Of a stretch of 64,000 nucleotides of DNA, positions 38,203 through 46,599 are shown in pieces. Made by a program: the position numbers and the translations under genes. Position 1 is the stretch's first letter, and the number at the start of each line of letters is the position of its first letter. The notes under the pieces were generated by a model. The model worked only from the letters and a program-made list of their open reading frames with translations. It was not told the origin of the DNA and did not search any database. The DNA is from Heterorhizobium halophytocola (GTDB taxonomy: Bacteria; Pseudomonadota; Alphaproteobacteria; Rhizobiales; Rhizobiaceae), in contig NZ_JAGGJU010000003.1 in NCBI RefSeq assembly GCF_017873095.1, positions 248,001 through 312,000 on the forward strand, given 5' to 3'.

Positions 38203-39386
38203 CGACAACACGCACACTGAAGATAGCGATCATCGCGGGCGAAGTGTCCGGCGACCTTCTGGGTGGCGACCTCATCCAAAGCCTGAAGTCCAGGCATGAC
38301 GGTCCGATCGAACTGATGGGCGTCGGCGGCGAGGCGATGCGGGCACAGGGGCTGGAGCCGATCTTCGACGTCTCCGAACTGTCGGTCATGGGCTTTACCG
38401 CGGTGTTGAAGACGCTGCCGAAGATCATCCGGCTGATCAACGAGACAGTGGATGCGGTCATCGCCGCCAGGCCCGACCTGCTGATCATCATCGACAGTCC
38501 GGATTTCACCCATCGGGTGGCGAAAAAGGTCCGCAAGAAGCTGCCGGACCTGCCGGTTGTCGACTATGTTTGCCCGAGCGTCTGGGCCTGGAAGGAATAC
38601 CGGGCGCCGGTGATGCGCGACTATGTCGATCTGGTGCTCGCGGTGCTGCCGTTCGAGCCGGAGGTCATGGAGCGGCTTGGCGGACCGAAGACGCATTTCG
38701 TCGGCCACCGCCTGTCGGCCGACGAGGATGTGGCCCGGGTGCGTGCCGCCCGCGCCGTCCGCCCCCTGCCGCAGGATGGCGAGCAGCGCACGCTGATGCT
38801 GCTGCCCGGTTCGCGCGGCGGGGAAATTCGGGCACTGCTGCCGGTCTTCGGCGAGGCGGCGCTGGAATTCATCAACCGCAATGGCCCGACGCGGCTGCTG
38901 TTGCCGACCGTGCCGCGGCAGGAACAGCTGGTCCGCGAAATGACGGCCGGCTGGCGCCATCAACCGGAGATCATGGTCGGTCCGAAGGCCAAGTGGGACG
39001 CCTTCGAGGCGGCCGACATGGCGATTGCGGCTTCGGGCACGGTGATCCTGGAACTGGCTCTTGCAGGCATACCGGTCGTATCCGCCTACAAGGCCGACTG
39101 GATCGTCAAGATGATGACCTTCCGGATCAAGATCTGGACCGCAGCGCTTCCCAATCTGGTGGCCGACTATGCGGTGGTACCGGAATATATCAACGCGGTG
39201 GTGCGCCCCGGCAGCCTCGTGCGCTGGGCCGAACGGCTGACGACCGACACGCTGCAGCGCAAGGCCATGCTGGCCGGTTTCGACACCGTGCTGGAGCGGC
39301 TGCAGACCGACGTCCCGCCGGGCGAAAAGGGGGCCGCACTGGTGCTCGACCTGCTGCACGGCCGCGAGATCCTGCCGCTCTCCTGA
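38199..39386 (+). CDS. lpxB: Lipid-A-disaccharide synthase
   Basis: A 395-residue GT19 glycosyltransferase that joins lipid X to UDP-2,3-diacyl-GlcN. Landmarks are IIAGEVSGDLLGGDL, DSPDFTHRVAKKVRKK, YVCPSVWAWKEYR and ASGTVILELALAGIPVVSAYK. It is peripheral on the inner membrane. Last gene of the envelope cluster, it ends six bases from the convergent glycosyltransferase gene. Confidence 0.97.
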   Translation: MTTTRTLKIAIIAGEVSGDLLGGDLIQSLKSRHDGPIELMGVGGEAMRAQGLEPIFDVSELSVMGFTAVLKTLPKIIRLINETVDAVIAARPDLLIIIDSPDFTHRVAKKVRKKLPDLPVVDYVCPSVWAWKEYRAPVMRDYVDLVLAVLPFEPEVMERLGGPKTHFVGHRLSADEDVARVRAARAVRPLPQDGEQRTLMLLPGSRGGEIRALLPVFGEAALEFINRNGPTRLLLPTVPRQEQLVREMTAGWRHQPEIMVGPKAKWDAFEAADMAIAASGTVILELALAGIPVVSAYKADWIVKMMTFRIKIWTAALPNLVADYAVVPEYINAVVRPGSLVRWAERLTTDTLQRKAMLAGFDTVLERLQTDVPPGEKGAALVLDLLHGREILPLS

Positions 39387-39392
39387 CCCCGA

Positions 39393-41285
39393 CTATCGCG
39401 GCAAGGCTTCGACGTCGAAGGCCTGCGGCTCCAGGCCGGCCTTGGCCCGCTCGGTCATCGTCCCATAGGCCTGCTCCAGATGGCGGCAGAACCGGTCGGC
39501 ATCGAACAGCGGCGTCGACATGCGGTTTGCGGCAAGCCTTTGCTTCAGCTCCGCGATGCGGGCGCGGTCGCTTGCAAGCGCTGCACACAGATCGATGAAA
39601 CCCTCTGCATCGTCAGCCACGAGCTCGGGCAGGCCGATGGCTTTCAGCAGGCTTTCCGACACCCGCGAGGCGAAATTGGTGCCCCGCTTGGTGACCACCG
39701 GCACGCCGGCCCACAGCATGTCCGAGGTCGTCGTATGGCCGTTATAGGGAAACGTGTCGAGGCAGGCATCGGCCGCCTGTGCGCGGGCGAGATGGGCGTG
39801 ATAGGCCATTTTGGGTGCAAACAGGATGCGGGCCGGATCGATGCCCAGGGAGGCGAAATGGCGGCGGGTCGAGGCCTGTTCCGCGTCACCGTCGACCATC
39901 ATCCAGTAGACCGCACTCTCGCAGCGCTGCAGCACCCGCGCCCAGAGCGCCATGCTTTCGAGCGAATTCTTCCGCGGGCTGCAGAAATTGGCAAACACCA
40001 CGGCATCTGCCGGCAGCCCCAGGGTTTCGCGCGGCAGCGGGTCCGGCAGGGGACGCCGATGCGGATCGTTCGGCTGATAGCTCTCCGGCAGGCGGCAGAA
40101 AGCTTCGCGGTAATGCGCCTGCGCGGTCTGCGGCAGGACCACCGGGTCGCCGATCACATAGTCGCAATCGACATTGACGCCCGTGCCGGGGAACCCGAGC
40201 CAGGCGACATGGACCGGCGCCAGAGGCCGGTTCATCAGCCGTGAACGGGAATCGGCGGAATGGCCTTTCAGGTCGACGAGGATGTCGATTCCGGCCGCGC
40301 GGATGGCGTCGGCCGCGGCCTGATCGGACAGTTTCTCCAGCCGCACGATGCGGCCCCAGTCGGCCCGGCCACCGCCGTCGAAGCCGACAAAGCGGGCATT
40401 GGTGTAGCAGAACAGGGTGACCTCGAAGCGCGCGCTGTCATGCGCCGTCAGCACGCTCTGGAACAGCCGCATTGTTGCGTGATCGTCCCAGAAATCGTTC
40501 GACAGATAGCCGATGCGGATCTTTTCGCCCCAGTGATGCGGCATCGCACGCCGTCTGGCGCTTGCATCGCTTGCCGGCGGCTCCAGCCCGCTGACATTGG
40601 TGGCAAGCGCGTTCAGCGCCTCGTCGCCGCACCAGAGCAGGTTCTGGTAGGGTGTCTCGCCGGCCAGAACGGCTGCGGCGTCCTTCTCGACGGCGCGACG
40701 CAGCAGCGGTTCCTCGCGTGTGAGAATGTCATAGGCCTGGAAATAGCGCGCGCTGGCCAGCAGCGCCGCGCGAATGAACGGGTCCTCGGGAAAATGGCTC
40801 CGCAGCCTGGAAAACAGCGTCAGGTTGCGGCGGTCGCGCTGGTCCTCGGCAATCAGGCCGACCGCCTTCAGCAGGCGTTCGGGATCGTCGCTGGCGATCA
40901 GGTCGTCCACCGTCTCCACCTTGCGGCTGGACAGCACGGCGGCGGGCATGGCTTCTGCCAGCACTTCGGCGGCAACCGTGTCCGCCGGGTCGATTCGCCG
41001 CAGGCGGGCGGCCAGTGCCATGGCCTTGTCACGCCGGCCGCTGGCAAGCTGCAGACGGGCGGCCCGCTGCAGCAGATAATGCGTCTCGGCGTCGGGCCGC
41101 GCAGCGGCCATCTCGAACACCTCCGCCGCCTCGGCAGCCATGCCGAGCCTGTCGAAGGTTTCCCCCAGAAGCGCTACCGGCTGCCAGTCCGGCGTTTCTG
41201 CCAGCATCGGCGCCAGCAGGCTGATTGCCTCCTCGTAACGGGCGCCGTCATAGGCAGCCCTTGCGGTGGCGAATATATCCTGCAC
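39393..41285 (-). CDS. TPR / O-GlcNAc-transferase-like glycosyltransferase (GT41)
   Basis: A 630-residue protein with an N-terminal helical, TPR-like half (about residues 1-240) and a C-terminal GT41 domain. The catalytic domain shows IRIGYLSNDFWDDHA, DILVDLKGHS, HVAWLGFPGTGV, FANFCSPRKNS, and LDTFPYNGHTTTSDMLWAGVPVVT, which binds UDP. This SPINDLY/OGT-type enzyme transfers a sugar from UDP or GDP donors to proteins or glycans; the substrate is unknown. The start codon is GTG at 41285. It lies in a convergent position next to lpxB, but no functional link is shown. Confidence 0.85.
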   Translation of the reverse strand: MQDIFATARAAYDGARYEEAISLLAPMLAETPDWQPVALLGETFDRLGMAAEAAEVFEMAAARPDAETHYLLQRAARLQLASGRRDKAMALAARLRRIDPADTVAAEVLAEAMPAAVLSSRKVETVDDLIASDDPERLLKAVGLIAEDQRDRRNLTLFSRLRSHFPEDPFIRAALLASARYFQAYDILTREEPLLRRAVEKDAAAVLAGETPYQNLLWCGDEALNALATNVSGLEPPASDASARRRAMPHHWGEKIRIGYLSNDFWDDHATMRLFQSVLTAHDSARFEVTLFCYTNARFVGFDGGGRADWGRIVRLEKLSDQAAADAIRAAGIDILVDLKGHSADSRSRLMNRPLAPVHVAWLGFPGTGVNVDCDYVIGDPVVLPQTAQAHYREAFCRLPESYQPNDPHRRPLPDPLPRETLGLPADAVVFANFCSPRKNSLESMALWARVLQRCESAVYWMMVDGDAEQASTRRHFASLGIDPARILFAPKMAYHAHLARAQAADACLDTFPYNGHTTTSDMLWAGVPVVTKRGTNFASRVSESLLKAIGLPELVADDAEGFIDLCAALASDRARIAELKQRLAANRMSTPLFDADRFCRHLEQAYGTMTERAKAGLEPQAFDVEALPR

Positions 41286-41355
41286 GTCGTCAAACTCTCC
41301 CGGTCGATCGTCAGGCAGGTCTAGTCGAACGGCCTTGTCCCGGGCTTGAGCAGGC

Positions 41356-42318
41356 TCAGCTGCCGAGGCAGGCGACCAGCGACTTTGCCAGATTGCGCAT
41401 CAGCTGCGGATAAAGGGCAGGGCCGGGGTTGAGGTCGGCGCCGAGCGGGTCGAGCACACCGCCCCGCGCGTCGGTGCCTTCGGCAACCACATCGATCAGC
41501 TTCGAATTGAACTGCGGTTCGGCAAAGACGCAGGCAGCCCCGTGGCGGGCAATCTTGTCCTGGATCTCGCGGACCCTCTCGGCCCCCGGCATGACCTCGG
41601 GGCTGACAGTCACCGAGCCGGCGACATAGAGGCCATAGCGATGCTCGAAATAGTGATAGGCGTCGTGAAAGACGATGAACGGCTTGTCCTTTATCGGCGC
41701 GACGGCCCGGGCAATCTGCGCGTTCAGCGTATCGAGCGAGGCTTCCATCGCCGCCGCATTCTTCTCGTAGGTTGCGGCATTGTCCGGGTCGAGACGGACA
41801 AGGGTCCTGGCGATATCGGCGGTCATAGCCTTGGCATTCATCGGATCGAGCCAGAGATGGGTGTCGTAGCCATGCGGGTCGGCATCGTGATCGTCATGCG
41901 CCGCGCCACCGGCCTCCGTCTCGTGGTCATGGGCATCCTCGGCCTCCGGCTCGAACGACCCCCCGTCGCGAAACGCCAGATGGGTGAGGCCCGGCGCGTC
42001 TTCGAGCGTCAGGATCGTCGCACCGCCGCCCAGCGTTTCCAGCGGCTTTTCCAGAAAGGCTTCCATGCCGTGGCCAACCCAGACCACCAGGTCGGCCTGT
42101 TCCAGATTGCGCGCATTCGACGGCTTCAGGTTGTAGGTATGGGCGGAGGCCGCACCCTCGACGATCAGCGCGGGCACGCCGACCCCCTGCATCACGCCGG
42201 CGACCAGTGAATGGATCGGCTTGATCGACACCACCACGTTCGGCGCGGCAAGGGCGAGCTGGGGCAGGAGGGCGAGGGCTGGCAGCCCGAGAAGGCCGGT
42301 CATGGCGGCGGATCGCAT
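41356..42318 (-). CDS. znuA: Zinc ABC transporter substrate-binding protein ZnuA
   Basis: A 320-residue periplasmic cluster A-I binding protein. A signal peptide covers about residues 1-24. Zinc ligands are expected at the His in VEGAASAHTYNLKPS, in HLWLDPMNAKAM and in FHDAYHYFEHRYGL. A His/Asp-rich flexible loop (EDAHDHETEAGGAAHDDHDADPHGYD) lies at about 128-155 and is typical of ZnuA. It is divergent from znuCB across a 104-base region with two dyads that look like Zur sites. Confidence 0.95.
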   Translation of the reverse strand: MRSAAMTGLLGLPALALLPQLALAAPNVVVSIKPIHSLVAGVMQGVGVPALIVEGAASAHTYNLKPSNARNLEQADLVVWVGHGMEAFLEKPLETLGGGATILTLEDAPGLTHLAFRDGGSFEPEAEDAHDHETEAGGAAHDDHDADPHGYDTHLWLDPMNAKAMTADIARTLVRLDPDNAATYEKNAAAMEASLDTLNAQIARAVAPIKDKPFIVFHDAYHYFEHRYGLYVAGSVTVSPEVMPGAERVREIQDKIARHGAACVFAEPQFNSKLIDVVAEGTDARGGVLDPLGADLNPGPALYPQLMRNLAKSLVACLGS

Positions 42319-42345
42319 GGATGTCGCACTCCTTGTAACGCGATA

Positions 42346-42381
42346 GTAATGTTATTACATTTGTTGCGTTATGCTATAACG
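42346..42381. promoter_or_regulatory. Candidate Zur boxes between znuA and znuC
   Basis: Two AT-rich dyads lie side by side. GTAAT-GTT-ATTAC is at 42346-42358 and CGTTAT-GCT-ATAACG at 42367-42381, with centres 22 bases apart, about two helical turns. They sit between divergent zinc-uptake genes. The TGTTAT/ATAACG core resembles alphaproteobacterial Zur sites. Confidence 0.7.
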
Positions 42382-42422
42382 TGTGCGATTGTGTGCCGCA
42401 AGAGTGAATTTCAAAGCCGAAC

Positions 42423-43376
42423 ATGAACAGCTTCACCCCCGTCGACCGTCTCTCCGGCGCTGCCTCCAGGGCCGCTGCAAAACCCTTGGTGCGCCTCGAC
42501 AATGCCGGCCTGCGGCGTGACGGCCGCTGGCTGGTGCGCGGCATCGAATTCCAGGTGGCGCGCGGCGAGATCGTCACCCTGATCGGTCCCAACGGCTCCG
42601 GCAAGTCGACCAGCGCCAAGCTGGCCATCGGTGTCCACAAGCCGGACGAGGGCAGGGTGGAACGTCTCGACGGCCTGCGCGTCGGCTATGTCCCGCAAAA
42701 ACTGTCGGTCGATCGCACCATGCCGCTGACGGTTCGCCGGCTGATGACCCTGACCGGGCGACTGCCGGCGGCCGTGGTCGACGACGCCCTGGAGCAGGTC
42801 GGCATTCCCCATCTGGCCGGGGCCCAGGTTCATAATCTCTCCGGCGGCGAATTCCAGCGCGCCATGCTGGCGCGGGCCATTGCCCGCAGGCCCGATCTGC
42901 TGGTGCTGGACGAGCCGGTGCAGGGCGTCGATTTTGCCGGCGAGCTGGCGATCTACGAGCTGATCACCCGCATTCGCAGCGCCACCGGCTGCGGCATCCT
43001 TTTGATCTCGCACGACCTGCATGTGGTCATGGCGCAGACCGATACCGTCATCTGCCTCAACGGTCATGTCTGCTGCCGGGGCACGCCGCAGACGGTCAGC
43101 CAGAGCGCCGAATACCAGCGCCTGTTCGGCGCGGGGGCGGCGGGCAAGCTTGCCGTCTACAATCACAATCACGACCATACCCACCTGCCGGACGGCCGTG
43201 TGCGCCATGCCGACGGTTCGGTGACGGAACATTGCCATCCCGACGACGGCCATCACCAGGGTCATGATCATGGCGCTCGCGATCCCGGGGATCACGCCGG
43301 TCACGCCCATGCCCATGGTGAAGAACATGCACACGGCCACGGCCATGAGGCCAGCGGGGAGCACCGCCATGTTTGA
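42423..43376 (+). CDS. znuC: Zinc ABC transporter ATPase ZnuC, His-rich tail
   Basis: A 317-residue ATPase. Walker A GPNGSGKST is at about 58-66, the signature LSGGEFQRAMLARA at about 140, and Walker B DLLVLDEPVQG at about 160-170. The last 70 residues form an unusual tail with about 21 histidines (HNHDHTH, HCHPDDGHHQGHDHG, HAHAHGEEHAHGHGH), which may buffer zinc in the cytoplasm. It overlaps znuB by eight bases. It is regulated with znuB and zur from the divergent dyad region. Confidence 0.94.
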   Translation: MNSFTPVDRLSGAASRAAAKPLVRLDNAGLRRDGRWLVRGIEFQVARGEIVTLIGPNGSGKSTSAKLAIGVHKPDEGRVERLDGLRVGYVPQKLSVDRTMPLTVRRLMTLTGRLPAAVVDDALEQVGIPHLAGAQVHNLSGGEFQRAMLARAIARRPDLLVLDEPVQGVDFAGELAIYELITRIRSATGCGILLISHDLHVVMAQTDTVICLNGHVCCRGTPQTVSQSAEYQRLFGAGAAGKLAVYNHNHDHTHLPDGRVRHADGSVTEHCHPDDGHHQGHDHGARDPGDHAGHAHAHGEEHAHGHGHEASGEHRHV

Positions 43377-44175
43377 CGACTTCTTCGTGCGCGCCATTCT
43401 GGCCGCCGTCGGTGTGGCGGCGACTGCCGGCCCGCTCGGCGCTTTCGTCATCTGGCGCCGCATGGCCTATTTCGGCGATACCATGGCCCATTCGGCGCTG
43501 CTTGGCGTGGCGATCGCCTTCATGTTCGAGCTTAACCTGACGCTCAGCGTGTTTGCCGTCACCGTGGTGATCTCGCTTCTGCTGCTCACCCTGCAGCGGC
43601 GCCAGAGCCTGTCGGCCGATGCGCTGCTCGGCATCCTCAGCCATGCGACGCTGGCGATCGGCCTCGTCATGGTCGCCTTCATGAGCTGGATCCGCATCGA
43701 TCTGATGGCCTATCTGTTCGGCGATATCCTGGCGGTCAGCCGCACCGATCTGGCCACCGTCTGGATCGGTGGCGTCGTGGTTCTCGGCTGTCTGGCGCTG
43801 CTTTGGCGGTCGCTGCTGGCCTCCACCGTCTCGGAGGAGATCGCTGCCGCCGAAGGCCTGAGCCCCGAGCGGGCACGCCTGTGCTTCACCCTTTTGATGG
43901 CGCTGGTGATCGCCATCGCGATGAAGATCGTCGGCATTCTGCTGATCACCGCGCTGCTGATCATCCCGGCCGCGGCCGCCCGGCGGCTTGCCGCCACGCC
44001 CGAACAGATGGCCGCGCTTGCCGGCCTGATCGGTGCCCTTGCGGCGGTCGGCGGGCTGTTCGGCTCGCTCGAATTCGACACGCCCTCCGGGCCCTCGGTG
44101 GTGGTGGCCGCCCTGGTGCTCTTCCTGTTGACGCTTCTGCCCCTCACCCGGGGGCTTCGGGCGCAACCCAGCTGA
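43369..44175 (+). CDS. znuB: Zinc ABC transporter permease ZnuB
   Basis: A 268-residue ABC-3 family permease with about seven or eight membrane helices. Landmarks are VIWRRMAYFGDTMAHSALLGVAIAF, LTLQRRQSLSADALLGILSHATLAIGLVMV and KIVGILLITALLIIPAAAARRLA. I start at the ATG at 43369 (MFDDFF), overlapping the end of znuC. It forms the inner-membrane channel with ZnuA and ZnuC. zur follows after 13 bases. Confidence 0.95.
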   Translation: MFDDFFVRAILAAVGVAATAGPLGAFVIWRRMAYFGDTMAHSALLGVAIAFMFELNLTLSVFAVTVVISLLLLTLQRRQSLSADALLGILSHATLAIGLVMVAFMSWIRIDLMAYLFGDILAVSRTDLATVWIGGVVVLGCLALLWRSLLASTVSEEIAAAEGLSPERARLCFTLLMALVIAIAMKIVGILLITALLIIPAAAARRLAATPEQMAALAGLIGALAAVGGLFGSLEFDTPSGPSVVVAALVLFLLTLLPLTRGLRAQPS

Positions 44176-44188
44176 CGGAGATATCGAC

Positions 44189-44590
44189 ATGGCGAACAGC
44201 CTGACCAAGAACCAGTCGCTGGTGCTCGGCGTGCTCCAGAAGTCGGAGCAGCCGCTGTCGGCCTACACCATTCTGGAGCGTCTGCGCGACAACGGTTTTC
44301 GCGCACCATTGCAGGTGTACCGCGCCCTGGAAAAACTGCTGGAGGGTGGGCTTGTCCACCGCCTGGAAAGCATCAATTCCTTCGTCGCCTGTGCCCACCA
44401 GAGCGAAGCCTGCTGCGCCCATGCGCACGGCGTGGTGGCGTTTGCCATCTGCTCCAATTGCGGCCAGGTTCAGGAATTCCATGATCACGAGATCGAGGCG
44501 CGGCTCGGCGCCTGGGCGAGCCGCAAGGCCTTCAAGCCGGAAAAGACCACGATCGAATTGCGTGGTCTTTGTGCCAGCTGCGCCGCCTGA
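44189..44590 (+). CDS. zur: Zinc uptake regulator, Fur family
   Basis: A 133-residue Fur-family repressor. The N-terminal winged helix (SLVLGVLQKSEQPLSAYTILERLRDNGF...APLQVYRALEKLLEGG) precedes a dimerisation domain. Zinc-binding cysteines are in CSNCGQ and LCASC, and a regulatory site is in CAHQSEACCAHAHG. With zinc bound it should repress znuA and znuCB by binding the dyads at 42346-42381. Its place as third gene of znuC-znuB-zur makes the circuit self-regulating. Confidence 0.95.
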   Translation: MANSLTKNQSLVLGVLQKSEQPLSAYTILERLRDNGFRAPLQVYRALEKLLEGGLVHRLESINSFVACAHQSEACCAHAHGVVAFAICSNCGQVQEFHDHEIEARLGAWASRKAFKPEKTTIELRGLCASCAA

Positions 44591-44599
44591 CGGGCTGCC

Positions 44600-45163
44600 T
44601 CACACGGTGGCGGCCCGGCGCGACAGCACGACCAGCCACACCGCCGACACCAGGAAATAGAAGGCGCCGAAGCCGACATAGGGCGTGATGTCGAGAATGG
44701 TCGGCATGGCGGCTGCGAGCGACCGGCTGATCATGAAGCCGCCGGCCAGCGCCGATTGCCCGCCACTCAGCACCATCGCCCATTGCGCGCCATAGGCCCG
44801 CCAGCGCCGGACAGCCGTGTAGAGCTGCAGCAGGCCGGAAAAGATCGCCCATACACCGAAGGCCGCCAGGACCGCATAGGGACTGTGGCCGACGGCGACG
44901 ATGACGGCCAGTGTCATGGTCGTGCTGACGGCGACGTTCAGCGCCTGCGACGGATTGGCCTTCAGCCCGCCATTGCGCCGGGCATCGACCAGATTGGCCA
45001 GCGCATCCCAAGCCGGATAGAGCACCAGCAGCAGGGCGGTTGCCAGCGCCTGACCGTGCAGGGCGACGGCGGCTAGGATCCACAGGATCGAAAAGCCGGC
45101 GCGGGCGAAATAATAGGATTGCAGCCAATGGCTGCCGGATTGGTTCAAGACTTGGTTTTGCAT
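44600..45163 (-). CDS. DUF308-like integral membrane protein, TetR-controlled
   Basis: A 187-residue protein with five or six membrane helices (FSILWILAAVALHG, TALLLVLYPAWDALANL, TTMTLAVIVAVGHS, LAAFGVWAIFSGLLQLYTAV, FGAFYFLVSAVWLVVL). The helix with GVWAIFSGLLQL resembles DUF308/HdeD-like proteins. I start at MQNQVL (45163), because a longer frame from 45217 would place the start inside the strong operator at 45180-45217. It is divergent from a TetR gene that most likely represses it. The function is unknown. Confidence 0.7.
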   Translation of the reverse strand: MQNQVLNQSGSHWLQSYYFARAGFSILWILAAVALHGQALATALLLVLYPAWDALANLVDARRNGGLKANPSQALNVAVSTTMTLAVIVAVGHSPYAVLAAFGVWAIFSGLLQLYTAVRRWRAYGAQWAMVLSGGQSALAGGFMISRSLAAAMPTILDITPYVGFGAFYFLVSAVWLVVLSRRAATV

Positions 45164-45179
45164 GTCGAGGTTCCCGTTG

Positions 45180-45217
45180 ATGAATGAATCTACCAACTGA
45201 TAGGTAGATTCATTCAT
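45180..45217. promoter_or_regulatory. TetR-type operator upstream of the membrane protein gene
   Basis: A perfect 15-bp inverted repeat, ATGAATGAATCTACC (45180-45194) and GGTAGATTCATTCAT (45203-45217), is separated by 8 bases. It lies 17-54 bases before the chosen start of the minus-strand membrane gene and upstream of tetR. The CTACC/GGTAG halves recur at the tetR promoter. Confidence 0.8.
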
Positions 45218-45274
45218 TCCGTCAATCTGGCCTGCGTGCACCTTCTCGTGAAGCTGCGACCGGTGGGGAAATGC

Positions 45275-45303
45275 TTGACAAGCAGCCTACCTGAAGGTAG
45301 GCA
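45275..45303 (+). promoter_or_regulatory. tetR promoter with overlapping operator
   Basis: A -35 TTGACA (45275-45280) is followed at 17 bases by a weak -10 TAGGCA (45298-45303). The dyad GCCTACC (45285-45291) TGAA GGTAGGC (45296-45302) covers the spacer and -10. Transcription would start about at the ATG (45309). Confidence 0.6.
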
Positions 45304-45308
45304 GCGGC

Positions 45309-45899
45309 ATGACACCAACCGTCTCGACCTCCGAAAAGATCCTGGACATCGCCCAGTCACTTGTCATTGCGGGCGGCTATAACGGCTTCAGTTATGCCGA
45401 TATCGCGGTGGCGATCGGCATCCGCAAGGCGAGCATCCACCATCACTTTCCGGCCAAGGCCGATCTCGTGGCTGCGCTGGTCGAGCGCTACCGGCTGCAG
45501 GCGCGGACGGGTCTCTCCCACCTGCGGGAGCAGGTGCCGCATCCGGCCGATCAACTGCGCGCCTATCTCACCTACTGGAAAACCTGTATCGGCGATGCCT
45601 CGCAGCCCTTCTGCGTCTGCGCCATGCTGGCGGGCGAAAAGGACATGCTGCCCAAGCCCGTGGCGGCGGGCGTGCGCGCCCATTTCGAGCATCTGGCAGG
45701 ATGGCTGACCGAGATCCTGCGTGCCGGCAGCGAGCAGGGGCTGTTTCGCCTGACCAGCTGCCCGCAGGACGAGGCCCAGGCACTGATGGCGACCGTCCAC
45801 GGCGCCATGCTGTCTGCCCGCGCGCTGGACAACACGCAGATATTTGCCCTCGTCACCGACAGCCAGCTGGAGCGGCTGCTGGCGACGGCCGGCCGGTAG
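45309..45899 (+). CDS. TetR/AcrR family transcriptional regulator
   Basis: A 196-residue TetR-family regulator. The N-terminal helix-turn-helix (ILDIAQSLVIAGGYNGFSYADIAVAIGIRKASIHHHFPAKADL) covers residues 11-55. The ligand-binding domain contains FCVCAMLAGEKDMLPKPV. It is divergent from the DUF308-like membrane gene, with palindromes in both promoter regions, so autorepression and repression of the neighbour are likely. The ligand is unknown. The HTH is of the type seen in YxaF/LmrA-like regulators. Confidence 0.9.
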   Translation: MTPTVSTSEKILDIAQSLVIAGGYNGFSYADIAVAIGIRKASIHHHFPAKADLVAALVERYRLQARTGLSHLREQVPHPADQLRAYLTYWKTCIGDASQPFCVCAMLAGEKDMLPKPVAAGVRAHFEHLAGWLTEILRAGSEQGLFRLTSCPQDEAQALMATVHGAMLSARALDNTQIFALVTDSQLERLLATAGR

Positions 45900-45926
45900 C
45901 CGAGCCGCGGCGCCCGGGTGGCCGGC

Positions 45927-46454
45927 TCAGAGTTCGACCAGATCGGCCCGAAACCGCTTCCAGTTGGCGATATAATGGGCGGCGGAAAGCTTGAGCCCGG
46001 CGACCGCCTTGTCGTCGAGGGTGCGCACGGCGCGCGCCGGCGCGCCGACGATTAGCGAATTGTCCGGAAATTCCTTGCCCTCGGTCACCAGCGCATTGGC
46101 GCCGATCAGGCAGTTATTGCCGATCTTCGCGCCGTTCAGCACCGTGGCGCCCATGCCGACCAGAACATTGTCGCCGAGCGTGCAGCCATGCACGATCGCG
46201 TGGTGGCCGATCGTGCAGCCCTTGCCGATCGTCGTCGGGTAACCGGCATCGGCATGCACCATCACGCCCTCCTGCAGATTGGTACCGGCACCCACCGAAA
46301 TCGTCGCCTGGTCGCCGCGCAGCACCGTGCCGAACCATATCCCGACATCCTCGCCGATCACGACATCGCCGATCACATGGGCATCCGGCGCGATCCAGTG
46401 GCGATCGGCGTCCGGCAGGGTCGGGGTGAGGTCGGCAAGGCGGTAGACAGGCAC
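45927..46454 (-). CDS. Gamma carbonic anhydrase family protein
   Basis: A 175-residue left-handed beta-helix protein of the gamma carbonic anhydrase (CamH/YrdA) family. Probable zinc ligands are H67 (VMVHADAG), H84 or H85, and H89 (GHHAIVHGC). Hexapeptide repeats span residues 20-140, and a C-terminal helix follows. Some members are active anhydrases while others bind zinc without activity; the sequence does not settle this. The start is GTG at 46454. It converges with tetR 27 bases away. Confidence 0.9.
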   Translation of the reverse strand: MPVYRLADLTPTLPDADRHWIAPDAHVIGDVVIGEDVGIWFGTVLRGDQATISVGAGTNLQEGVMVHADAGYPTTIGKGCTIGHHAIVHGCTLGDNVLVGMGATVLNGAKIGNNCLIGANALVTEGKEFPDNSLIVGAPARAVRTLDDKAVAGLKLSAAHYIANWKRFRADLVEL

Positions 46455-46511
46455 GTTTTAAATCCTCCGGGGTCGTCGGCATCATCGACGCAATCGCCCT
46501 TTGCGGAAACG

Positions 46512-46546
46512 AAAAGGCGCCGCGCAATAGAAGGATGCGCGGCGCC
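46512..46546 (-). terminator. Rho-independent terminator of the minus-strand unit at 46.6 kb
   Basis: A 10-bp stem, GGCGCCGCGC (46516-46525) / GCGCGGCGCC (46537-46546), is preceded on the plus strand by A4, giving a U4 tract on the minus strand. It follows the small 46600-46869 gene. Confidence 0.75.
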
Positions 46547-46599
46547 GTCTAAGGATGCAAGGTGCAATACCGTCCGTTGCTGGAAAAGGCCAAGCTCTC

